DNA from: Streptomyces humidus | GTDB lineage: Bacteria > Actinomycetota > Actinomycetes > Streptomycetales > Streptomycetaceae | Length of the DNA stretch: 64,000 nucleotides | Direction of reading: 5' to 3' | Assembly: GCF_014649655.1 (NCBI RefSeq) | Contig: NZ_BMTL01000020.1 | Coordinates: 121,968 to 185,967 of the forward strand | In this document: positions 25,137 through 32,092 of the stretch, piece after piece | Layout of the letters: each line of letters opens with the position of its first letter | How positions within the stretch are numbered: position 1 is the stretch's first letter | The notes under the pieces: generated by a model | What the model saw: only the letters and a program-made list of their open reading frames with translations | The model's database searches: none | Told to the model about the DNA's origin: nothing | Program-made: the position numbers and the translations under genes

Positions 25137-25165
25137 GCCGCCGCCGAAGACCATTTCCGATCGAT

Positions 25166-25200
25166 CCCGAAGCAAGATCAATTCCCGAAGCAAGGAGGTG
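25166..25200 (+). promoter_or_regulatory. gvpA leader with duplicated 11-mer and perfect Shine-Dalgarno
   Basis: CCCGAAGCAAG occurs at 25166-25176 and again at 25184-25194; the second copy runs into AAGGAGGTG, a full-length Shine-Dalgarno, 9 bases before the gvpA ATG. The strongest ribosome site of the cluster thus precedes the major shell protein. Confidence 0.6.
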
Positions 25201-25208
25201 CGGGCGGC

Positions 25209-25640
25209 ATGACCGTAGTCCCGGCACAGCAGTCCGGTGGCGGAGGCGGCTCGAGCGGTCTCTACGACGTTCTGGAGCTCGTCCTCGACAGGGGGCTCGT
25301 GATCGACGCGTTCGTGCGGGTCTCCCTGGTCGGTATCGAGATCCTCAAGATCGACGTGCGTGTCGTCGTGGCCAGCGTCGACACCTATCTGCGCTTCGCC
25401 GAGGCGTGCAACAGGCTGGACCTGGAGTCCGGCCCCAACAAGAGCCCGGGGCTGCCCGAGATCGTCGGCGAGGTCACCGAGTCCGGCGCGCGCGGCAAGT
25501 CCAAGGGCGCCCTCTCCGGAGCTGCCGAGACGATATCCGACGCGTTCAAGCAGGCGCGCGACGACGGTTCCGCGGAGCGCGAGTCCCGGCCGCGCGCCCG
25601 CAAGACCGCGGCTTCGCGCCGGAAGGAGGAGCAGGAGTGA
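25209..25640 (+). CDS. gvpA: Gas vesicle structural protein GvpA
   Basis: 143 residues. The conserved shell domain covers about residues 18-70 (YDVLELVLDRGLVIDAFVRV, SLVGIEILKIDVRVVVASVD, TYLRFAEA), matching GvpA better than the two paralogues downstream. Canonical GvpA is about 70 residues; here a polar tail of about 65 residues rich in Lys, Arg and Glu follows. Its TGA overlaps the gvpF GTG. The subunit forms the hollow gas-filled protein shell. Confidence 0.93.
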   Translation: MTVVPAQQSGGGGGSSGLYDVLELVLDRGLVIDAFVRVSLVGIEILKIDVRVVVASVDTYLRFAEACNRLDLESGPNKSPGLPEIVGEVTESGARGKSKGALSGAAETISDAFKQARDDGSAERESRPRARKTAASRRKEEQE

Positions 25641-26392
25641 GCACCTACGTCTACGGCATCACCGCGGGCTCGCACCCTGCCCTTCCCGAGGGACTGGGCG
25701 GAGTCGGCGACCCTCCCATGCCCGTGCGGGTGCTGAAGGAAGGCGACCTGGCGGCCGTCGTGAGCGACGCGCCGGAAGGGCTGCGCCCCAAGCGCCGTGA
25801 GCTCCTCGCGCACCAGAACGTGCTCGCCGAGGCGGGGTCCGGCGGCTGCGTGCTGCCCATGCGGTTCGGCAGTGTCGCCCCCGAGGACAGCGCCGTGACC
25901 GGCGTGCTGGCCGAGCGTGCCGAGCACTACCAGGAGCGGTTGAGGGCCCTCGACGGCAAGGTCGAGTACAACGTCAAGGCGACGCACATCGAAGAGGCCG
26001 TGCTGCACCACGTCATGGCCGGCAGCCCCGAGCTGCGCGCGCTCGCCGAGGCCAACCGGAAGACGGGTGGCGGCAGTTACGAGCAGAAGCTGCAGCTCGG
26101 CGAGATGGTCGCCGCCGCCGTCAAGGCCCAGGAGGCCGAGGACGCGGGCGTCGTCCAGCATGCCCTGGAGCCGCTCGCGGCGGCCGTCGGCCTGGGCCCG
26201 GAGTCCACGGGCTGGCTGGCCAACGTGTCGTTCCTGGTCGACCGGGATGCGGCCGCCCGCTTCGCGGAGGCGGTGGATGAGCTGCGTCAGGCTCATCCGC
26301 ACCTCGACGTGCGCCTCAACGGGCCGCTTCCGCCCTACAGCTTCGTCGAGCCCGGACCGTCCGAGCCCGCGGAGACGATCACCGGAGAGTAG
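25637..26392 (+). CDS. gvpF: Gas vesicle protein GvpF
   Basis: 251 residues of the GvpF/GvpL family: STYVYGITAGSHPALPEGLG at the N-terminus, LAAVVSDAPEGLRPKRRELL, LPMRFGSVAPEDSAV, KVEYNVKA, and C-terminal LPPYSFVEP. The family binds GvpA and probably keeps it soluble before assembly. GTG start overlaps the gvpA stop (GTGA). gvpG follows after 7 bases. Confidence 0.93.
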   Translation: MSTYVYGITAGSHPALPEGLGGVGDPPMPVRVLKEGDLAAVVSDAPEGLRPKRRELLAHQNVLAEAGSGGCVLPMRFGSVAPEDSAVTGVLAERAEHYQERLRALDGKVEYNVKATHIEEAVLHHVMAGSPELRALAEANRKTGGGSYEQKLQLGEMVAAAVKAQEAEDAGVVQHALEPLAAAVGLGPESTGWLANVSFLVDRDAAARFAEAVDELRQAHPHLDVRLNGPLPPYSFVEPGPSEPAETITGE

Positions 26393-26399
26393 GTGTGTC

Positions 26400-26663
26400 G
26401 TGGGACTGCTCGGAGAGGTGTTCCTGCTGCCGTTGGCTCCGGTCCGAGGCAGTGGATGGGTGATCCGGCAGGTGCTCAGTGAGGCCGAACGGATCTACTA
26501 CGACCCCTCCACGATCCGGGCCGAACTCTCCCGGCTCGAGCAGCAGTTGGAAGCGGGAGAGATCACGGAGGAGGAGTTCGACCGACAGGAGGACGAACTT
26601 CTGGACCGACTGGAGACCAGCGCACGCGGCACGACGCAATCGGACGACGGGACGGCAAGATGA
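26400..26663 (+). CDS. gvpG: Gas vesicle protein GvpG
   Basis: 87 residues, the usual size. GLLGEVFLLPLAPVRGSGWV at the N-terminus is the GvpG signature, followed by a charged helix (IRAELSRLEQQLEAGEITEE, EFDRQEDELLDRL) likely to form a coiled coil. GTG at 26400, GGAGAG upstream. Accessory protein of vesicle assembly. Its stop overlaps gvpY (ATGA). Confidence 0.9.
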   Translation: MGLLGEVFLLPLAPVRGSGWVIRQVLSEAERIYYDPSTIRAELSRLEQQLEAGEITEEEFDRQEDELLDRLETSARGTTQSDDGTAR

Positions 26664-27361
26664 ACCGAATGGGACTGGGCCTCGCGGTCGGGGCCGGATA
26701 TCTCCTCGGCCGGACCAGGAAACTGAAGTTGGCGGTGGCCGTCGGATCGCTGGTGGCCGGCAAGCGGCTCAACCTGACGCCGAAGGGCATCGCCGATCTG
26801 GTCTCCCAGCAACTGCGGGACAATCCGCAGTTCAAGGAGATCGGGGACCAGCTGCGCCAGGACCTGCGCGGGGTCGGCAAGGCCGCCTCCGGCGCCATGG
26901 TCGAGCGGCAGATCGACGCGCTCGCGGACCGGCTGCACGGCCGCACCGCCGAGGTGCGCGACCAGCTCGCCGGCGCCGTGCCCGGCAAGGGCGGCGAGCA
27001 GGGCGACGCGGACGACGAGCAGGAGGCGGACGAGGAGTACGAGGAGCCTCAGGACGCCGAAGACGAGGCCGAGGACGCCGAGGAGGAGCCCGAGGACGAG
27101 TACGAGGACGAGGACGAGGAAGAGGGCGAGGAGGAGCCCGAGGACGAGGAGCCGCCGAGGAAGCCGGCGGCGAAGAAGGCGGCCAAGGCGGCCAAGAAGG
27201 CGCCTGCCAAGAAGGCCCCCGCGAGGAAGGCGCCCGCCAGGAAGGCTCCGGCCCGCAGGACGGCCGCGAAGAAGACCGCGTCGGCCCAGAAGACGGCCGC
27301 GAAGACGGCGTCGAGGCCCGCCTCCGGCGCCCGGCGCTCGAAGGGAGGCGGTGACCGATGA
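26660..27361 (+). CDS. gvpY: GvpY-type protein with acidic block and histone-like basic tail
   Basis: 233 residues. The N-terminal 110 form the family domain (GLGLAVGAGYLLGRTRKLKL, then VGSLVAGKRLNLTPKGIADL; ERQIDALADRLHGRTAEVRD), starting with a Gly-rich hydrophobic stretch. Then come about 60 residues almost wholly Glu/Asp and about 60 residues of Lys/Ala/Pro repeats (APAKKAPARKAPARK) like bacterial histone H1-type tails. This makes a strong polyampholyte. ATGA overlaps on both sides. Position between gvpG and gvpZ gives the name; function unknown. Confidence 0.85.
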   Translation: MNRMGLGLAVGAGYLLGRTRKLKLAVAVGSLVAGKRLNLTPKGIADLVSQQLRDNPQFKEIGDQLRQDLRGVGKAASGAMVERQIDALADRLHGRTAEVRDQLAGAVPGKGGEQGDADDEQEADEEYEEPQDAEDEAEDAEEEPEDEYEDEDEEEGEEEPEDEEPPRKPAAKKAAKAAKKAPAKKAPARKAPARKAPARRTAAKKTASAQKTAAKTASRPASGARRSKGGGDR

Positions 27362-28530
27362 CCGACACCCTCGGATCCGCGAAGTCCGCCGCAGGAAAGG
27401 CGGACGGGAGCAACCCCCTCTCCGGCCTGGCCCAGAGCGAGGCCGCCGACCGGCTCAAGGGCGAGGTGCAGGAGTACCTCGCCGCCCAGGCCACACGGCT
27501 GCTCACCGGCGTGGGCAACAAGCTCGGCGAGACCACGAACAAACTCAACGACATCGCCGAGGGCAACAGCCCGGGGTTCGCCAAACTCGCCCTGGACGGC
27601 GGCAAGAAGATCGCCGAGGGCAAGGGACCGCTGCGCTCCGCACTGGAGCTCGGCGCCTCGCGCGCCAAGGACAAGGTGACCGGCGCCCTGAAGAACCTCG
27701 GCGGCGGCAAGGGCGGCAAGGGCAAGAAGAGCGCGGGCAACAAGCCGACCGTGATCATAGAGACGATCGACGTCGGCGTGCCGGTGCGCACCGCCTACGA
27801 CCAGTGGACGCAGTACAAGGAGTTCAGCACCTTCGCCAAGGGCGTCAAGAGCGCGAACCGCGCCGACGACACCACCAGCGACTGGCAGGCGAAGATCTTC
27901 TGGTCCAGCCGCAGCTGGAAGGGCAAGACCACCGAACAGGTGCCGGACGACCGGATCGCCTGGTCGTCGGAGGGCGCCAAGGGCACCACGAAGGGCGTCG
28001 TCTCCTTCCACGAGCTGGCCGAGAACCTCACCCGTGTCGTGCTGGTCATCGAGTACTACCCCTCGGGCCTGTTCGAGAAGACCGGCAACATCTGGCGCGC
28101 CCAGGGCCGCCGTGTCCGCCTCGACCTGAAGAACTTCGCCCGCTTCATCACCATCAAGGGTGAGGCGCAGGACAGCTGGCGCGGTGAGATCCGCGACGGC
28201 GAGGTCGTCCGCTCCCACGACGACGCGGTCGCCGAGGAGGAGGAGAACCAGGAGTCCGAGGAGACCGAGGAGAACGGCGAGCCCGAGGAGGACGGCGAGG
28301 CGCGGGATGCCGCGGACGGCGGCCCGGGGGACGATGAGGAGTACGAGGCCGAGGACGAGGGCCCGGACGCCGAGGACACGGAGGAAGAGGAGCCCGAGGG
28401 CGAGTACGAGGAGGAAGAAGAGGAGGGTGAGCCGCAGGACGCCGAGGACGAGTACGAGGAGACCGAAGACGAGTACGAGGAGGAGCCCGAGGACGAGCCC
28501 GAGCCCGCGAAGGGCAGGAGTCGCCGATGA
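27358..28530 (+). CDS. gvpZ: GvpZ-type SRPBCC protein with acidic tail
   Basis: 390 residues. An N-terminal helical region (ADRLKGEVQEYLAAQATRLL; KLGETTNKLNDIAEG) is followed by a cyclase/dehydrase SRPBCC domain at about residues 130-280 (VIIETIDVGVPVRTAYDQWT, QYKEFSTFAKGVKSA, WSSEGAKGTTKGVVSF). The last 110 residues are mostly Glu and Asp, with EPQDAEDE recurring as in the GvpY acidic block. Overlaps gvpY and gvpJ by ATGA. In Streptomyces gas vesicle clusters this gene is standard; its role is not established. Confidence 0.87.
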   Translation: MTDTLGSAKSAAGKADGSNPLSGLAQSEAADRLKGEVQEYLAAQATRLLTGVGNKLGETTNKLNDIAEGNSPGFAKLALDGGKKIAEGKGPLRSALELGASRAKDKVTGALKNLGGGKGGKGKKSAGNKPTVIIETIDVGVPVRTAYDQWTQYKEFSTFAKGVKSANRADDTTSDWQAKIFWSSRSWKGKTTEQVPDDRIAWSSEGAKGTTKGVVSFHELAENLTRVVLVIEYYPSGLFEKTGNIWRAQGRRVRLDLKNFARFITIKGEAQDSWRGEIRDGEVVRSHDDAVAEEEENQESEETEENGEPEEDGEARDAADGGPGDDEEYEAEDEGPDAEDTEEEEPEGEYEEEEEEGEPQDAEDEYEETEDEYEEEPEDEPEPAKGRSRR

Positions 28531-28898
28531 GCATGTCGAGCAGGATGCCGGAGCCGTACGGCCAGGGCGGCGGCGCCAACCTCGCCGACATCCTGGAACG
28601 CGTTCTCGACAAGGGCATCGTGATCGCGGGCGACATCCGGATCAACCTGCTCGACATCGAACTGCTCACCATCAAGCTCCGCCTCATCGTCGCCTCCGTC
28701 GACAAGGCGAAGGAGATGGGCATCGACTGGTGGGAGACCGACCCGGCGCTGTCCTCAGGCGCCCGTCGCGACGAACTCGCGCGTGAGAACGCCGAGTTGC
28801 GCGAACGGCTGGCACGGCTGGAGGAACTGGAGCTGGGCCGCGCCCCGGAGGACGTCCGGGAGGAGCGCTCTCGTGACGTCAGGAAGGAGTCGCCGTGA
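28527..28898 (+). CDS. gvpJ: Gas vesicle protein GvpJ
   Basis: 123 residues of the GvpA/J/M fold: ANLADILERVLDKGIVIAGD, IRINLLDIELLTIKLRLIVA, SVDKAKEMGIDWW, then a charged coiled-coil tail (ELARENAELRERLARLEELE). GvpJ is a minor shell-related protein thought to act in nucleation. ATGA overlap with gvpZ, GTGA with gvpL. Confidence 0.9.
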   Translation: MSMSSRMPEPYGQGGGANLADILERVLDKGIVIAGDIRINLLDIELLTIKLRLIVASVDKAKEMGIDWWETDPALSSGARRDELARENAELRERLARLEELELGRAPEDVREERSRDVRKESP

Positions 28899-29719
28899 CG
28901 GGACTGCGGTACGTCTACGCCGTATGCCGGCCCTTCGGCGCGCCTCTGCAGACGGCCCTGAAGGGCGTGGCGGGCGATCCGCCCCGGCTGCTCAGCCATC
29001 ACGGACTGATCGCGGTCGTCAGCCACGTCCCGGAGGGGGACTTCGCCGAAGCGCCCCTGCGCCGGCATCTGGAGGACCTCGACTGGCTGACCGAGACCGC
29101 CCGGGCCCACCAGCAGGTGATCGACGCGCTGACGGCCGTCACCACCCCGCTGCCGCTGCGCCTCGCCACGGTGTTCCGTGACGACAGCGGCGTCCGCGTG
29201 ATGATGGAGGAGCGCGAGGCGGACTTCCTGCGCACGCTGGACCGGCTGGAGGGCCGGGTCGAGTGGGGCGTGAAGGTCTATCTCGAGCGCGAGCCCGCCG
29301 CCCCTGCCGAAACGGCGAAGCCGGCCTCGGGCCGGGACTACCTGCGTCAGCGGCGTATGCAGAGCAGCGCGCGCGAGGACAGCCGGCAGCGGGCGGAGCG
29401 GTTCGCCGCTCGGCTGCACGCCACACTCTCCGCGCACGCCGACGGCGCCCGGCTGCACGCGCCGCAGAACTCCGCTCTGTCCAAGGCGCCCGGACAGAAC
29501 GTGCTGAACGCCGCCTATCTGGTGCCGCGCACGCAATCCGAGGAATTCGTGGAACTCGTGGACCGCACGAAGGGCGAGGAGCCCGGGATGCGCATCGAAC
29601 TCACCGGTCCCTGGGCCGCCTATTCCTTCGTGGAGGAGGCCGCGGATCCCTCGTCGGCCGGGGACTCCTCGCCGTCGGCGCCGTCGGCGGGCGCCGACGT
29701 CGGTGAGGGGGCCTCATGA
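28895..29719 (+). CDS. gvpL: Gas vesicle protein GvpL
   Basis: 274 residues, paralogue of the GvpF gene in this cluster: LRYVYAVCRPFGAPLQTALK, LIAVVSHVPEGDFAEAPLRR, TPLPLRLATVFRDD, VEWGVKVYLERE, and C-terminal GPWAAYSFVEE, then a Ser/Ala-rich tail. GTG start overlaps gvpJ. Same proposed chaperone-like role as GvpF. Confidence 0.9.
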   Translation: MTGLRYVYAVCRPFGAPLQTALKGVAGDPPRLLSHHGLIAVVSHVPEGDFAEAPLRRHLEDLDWLTETARAHQQVIDALTAVTTPLPLRLATVFRDDSGVRVMMEEREADFLRTLDRLEGRVEWGVKVYLEREPAAPAETAKPASGRDYLRQRRMQSSAREDSRQRAERFAARLHATLSAHADGARLHAPQNSALSKAPGQNVLNAAYLVPRTQSEEFVELVDRTKGEEPGMRIELTGPWAAYSFVEEAADPSSAGDSSPSAPSAGADVGEGAS

Positions 29720-29904
29720 CCGTCGTGGAGCGCCGGGAGGTCGCCCTCGTGGACCTGCTCGACCGGCTGCTCGCCGGGGGAGTGGTCATCACGGGCGACA
29801 TCACGCTGCGCATCGCGGACGTCGACCTCGTCCGCATCGACCTGAACGCCCTGATCAGCTCGGTGAACGAGCAGGTGCCGTCGCCCTGGGGGGAGTCACC
29901 GTGA
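29716..29904 (+). CDS. gvpS: Gas vesicle protein GvpS
   Basis: 62 residues, the shortest GvpA-fold member here: LVDLLDRLLAGGVVITGDIT, LRIADVDLVRIDLNALISSV. No tail. ATGA overlap with gvpL and GTGA overlap with gvpK. Third shell-fold paralogue of the cluster, probably a minor component. Confidence 0.88.
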   Translation: MTVVERREVALVDLLDRLLAGGVVITGDITLRIADVDLVRIDLNALISSVNEQVPSPWGESP

Positions 29905-30185
29905 CGGACCGGCGCAACCACATCGACCTGGAGCCCGACACCGTCGAGCGCGACCTGGTCAAACTCGTCCTTACGGTCGTGGAGCTGCTGCGCCAGCTGA
30001 TGGAACGGCAGGCGCTGCGCCGCTTCGACCAGGGCGATCTGAGCGAGGAGCAGGAGGAGCGCATCGGGCTCACCCTGATGCTGCTGGACGACCGCATGAC
30101 CGAGCTGCGCGAGCGGTACGGCCTGCGGCCGGAGGACCTCAATCTGGACCTCGGGCCGCTCGGGCCGCTGCTTCCCCGGGAGTGA
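29901..30185 (+). CDS. gvpK: Gas vesicle protein GvpK
   Basis: 94 residues: HIDLEPDTVERDLVKLVLTV, VELLRQLMERQALRRFDQGD, RIGLTLMLLDDRMTELRERY and GLRPEDLNLDLGPLG match GvpK closely. Helical accessory protein conserved in gas vesicle clusters. GTG at 29901 lies inside the gvpS stop overlap. Last gene of the operon; the next gene is convergent and ends 73 bases away. Confidence 0.92.
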   Translation: MTDRRNHIDLEPDTVERDLVKLVLTVVELLRQLMERQALRRFDQGDLSEEQEERIGLTLMLLDDRMTELRERYGLRPEDLNLDLGPLGPLLPRE

Positions 30186-30194
30186 GCCCGTCCG

Positions 30195-30218
30195 GCCGAC
30201 GCCGACGCCGACGCCGAC
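30195..30218 (+). repeat. Four tandem GCCGAC hexamers
   Basis: Perfect 6-bp repeat just after gvpK in the convergent intergenic gap; simple slippage-prone sequence. Confidence 0.85.
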
Positions 30219-30258
30219 ACCGCTCCCGCTCCCGTTCAGGGGGCGGGGACGGCGAGGG

Positions 30259-31080
30259 TCAGGCGGCCTTCCGGCACAGGATCTCTCCGTGCAGGACGGC
30301 GAACCAGCCGTCCTCCTGCCGCCCCCACTCCCGCCAGGCGGCCGACACCGCGCGCAGCTGCTCCGCCGTGGCGTGTCCGCCGTCGGTGGCGAGCCGCGCG
30401 GACGCCGACGCCAGGGTGCGGTCCGCCCACAGGCCGCTCCACCAGGCCCGCTCCTCGGGCGTGCTGAAGGTCCAGGTCGATGACGTGGCCGTGATGTCGG
30501 TGAGCCCGGCCGCCAGCGCCCACGACTTCAGCCGCCGCCCGGCGTCCGGCTCGCCGCCGCCCGCGCGGGCGACCCGCCGGTACAGGTCCAGCCAGTCGTC
30601 CATGCCGGCGGCGGCGGGGTGCCAGGTCATGGCCGCGTAGTCCGAGTCGCGGACCGCGACGTACCCGCCGGGCCTGGTCACCCGCAGCATCTCCCGCAGC
30701 GCCTGTACGGGATCTCCCACGTGCTGCAGGACCTGATGGGCGTGGACGACGCAGAACGTGTCGTCGGGGTGGTCCAGGGCGTGCACGTCCGCGACCGCGA
30801 AGTCGACGTTGGTCAGCCCCCGCCCGTGGGCCGTGGCGCGGGCCTGCTCCAGGATGCCGGGCGCGTGGTCGACGCCGGTGACATGCCCGTCGGGCACCAG
30901 GGCGGCCAGGTCGGCGGTGATGGTGCCGGGGCCGCAGCCGATGTCCAGGATCTTCATGTGGGGCTTCAGCGAGCCGAGCAGATAGGCCGCGGAGTTGGCG
31001 GCGGTCCGCCAGGTGTGCGAACGCAGCACGGACTCGTGGTGTCCGTGCGTGTAGACGGCGGTCTCCCGGGCTTTCGGCAT
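30259..31080 (-). CDS. SAM-dependent methyltransferase (UbiE/Methyltransf_11 type)
   Basis: 273 residues. Motif I is MKILDIGCGPGTITADLAAL, motif II VTGVDHAPGILEQARA, and VHAHQVLQHVGDPVQALREM is the post-motif segment; a C-terminal extension with WWSGLWADRTLASASARLA follows. N-terminal HGHHESVLRSHTWRTAANSA is typical of actinobacterial members of unknown substrate. ATG at 31080 has AAGGGGAG 6 bases upstream. Transcribed toward the gas vesicle operon. Confidence 0.88.
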   Translation of the reverse strand: MPKARETAVYTHGHHESVLRSHTWRTAANSAAYLLGSLKPHMKILDIGCGPGTITADLAALVPDGHVTGVDHAPGILEQARATAHGRGLTNVDFAVADVHALDHPDDTFCVVHAHQVLQHVGDPVQALREMLRVTRPGGYVAVRDSDYAAMTWHPAAAGMDDWLDLYRRVARAGGGEPDAGRRLKSWALAAGLTDITATSSTWTFSTPEERAWWSGLWADRTLASASARLATDGGHATAEQLRAVSAAWREWGRQEDGWFAVLHGEILCRKAA

Positions 31081-31353
31081 GGCTGCTCCCCTTCTCGACG
31101 GGCCGGGTCCGGCCCGGCCCCCGCTGACGCCACGCTACGCCGAGGATCGCATGATGAGACAGATCGTTCTGGAATATGGACTGATGGACCGTCAGTACTG
31201 GTCTCTCGTGCCGGTCGGGGTCTTCCGCGCTTCCGCGCGGGCGGTGCGATCCGGCCGCGCGACGCCGGGGCCGGCATCCGCGCTCGGAGCCGCGGGTACG
31301 CTGCAGGGGCCGTTTCCGGCGCGGAGACGGTCTCGACACCGGAGGGTCCCCGC

Positions 31354-32013
31354 ATGCGACTGCTGCTCGTCCGTCACGGCCAGACCCCCGCCAACGTGGA
31401 GTACCTGCTCGACACCGCCGTCCCCGGCCCGGGCCTCACCGAACTCGGCGCACGACAGGCCGCCGCCCTGCCCGAGGCCCTGGCCGACGAGGACGTCGAG
31501 GCCCTCTACGCCTCCACCCTCGTGCGCACCCAGTACACGGCCGCCCCGCTGGCCGCCGCCCGCGGCCTCGACGTCGTCGTCCGCGACGGACTCCGGGAGA
31601 TCTCCGCCGGTGACCTGGAGGCGCTGCGCGGCGACGCGGAGCACGGCGAGCTGTACCTGCGCACGGCGTTCGCCTGGGCGGCGGGCGAGGCGGATCTGCG
31701 CATGCCGGGCGGGGAGAGCGGAGCCGAGTTCCTCGCGCGCTACGACGCCGTGGTCGCCGAGGTCGCCGCGAGCGGTGCGGGGACCGTCGTCCTGGTCAGC
31801 CACGGCGCCGCGATCCGCACCTGGGCGGCGGCCCGTGCGCACAACGTCGACGTCTCCTTCGCCGCGGAGCACCGCCTCGCCAACACCGGCGTCGTCGTCC
31901 TGGAGGGCTCGCCCACGGACGGCTGGAAGGCCCTGTCCTGGGCCGGGGCCGCGGTCGGGCCCGCCGGGGAGGGCGGACCGGCCGGGCGGCCCGTGGAGGG
32001 CGTTCGCGGCTGA
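31354..32013 (+). CDS. Histidine phosphatase family protein
   Basis: 219-residue phosphoglycerate-mutase-like phosphatase. Phosphohistidine motif LLVRHGQTPANVEYLL, second Arg in YASTLVRTQYTAAPLA, second catalytic His in VVLVSHGAAIRTWAA. Phosphatase more likely than mutase given the compact size. ATG at 31354 has GGAGGG 8 bases upstream; TACGCT near 31298 is a candidate -10. Substrate unknown. Confidence 0.9.
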   Translation: MRLLLVRHGQTPANVEYLLDTAVPGPGLTELGARQAAALPEALADEDVEALYASTLVRTQYTAAPLAAARGLDVVVRDGLREISAGDLEALRGDAEHGELYLRTAFAWAAGEADLRMPGGESGAEFLARYDAVVAEVAASGAGTVVLVSHGAAIRTWAAARAHNVDVSFAAEHRLANTGVVVLEGSPTDGWKALSWAGAAVGPAGEGGPAGRPVEGVRG

Positions 32014-32054
32014 CCGGCGGGGCCGCGCCCTTCCCGGCCTGCGCCGATAACGGT

Positions 32055-32084
32055 TTGCCGCGGGCGGTGGGCGGCCCGCACAAT
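32055..32084 (+). promoter_or_regulatory. Promoter of a leaderless ABC-F gene
   Basis: TTGCCG (32055-32060), 18-base spacer, CACAAT (32079-32084), then 8 bases to ATG at 32093 with no Shine-Dalgarno. Best -35/-10 pair of the leaderless set in this window. Confidence 0.6.
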
Positions 32085-32092
32085 GCGTCCTC

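Noticed and set aside
30195..30218. GCCGAC array as a CRISPR-like repeat
   Set aside because: Hexamer repeats without spacers; simple repeat.
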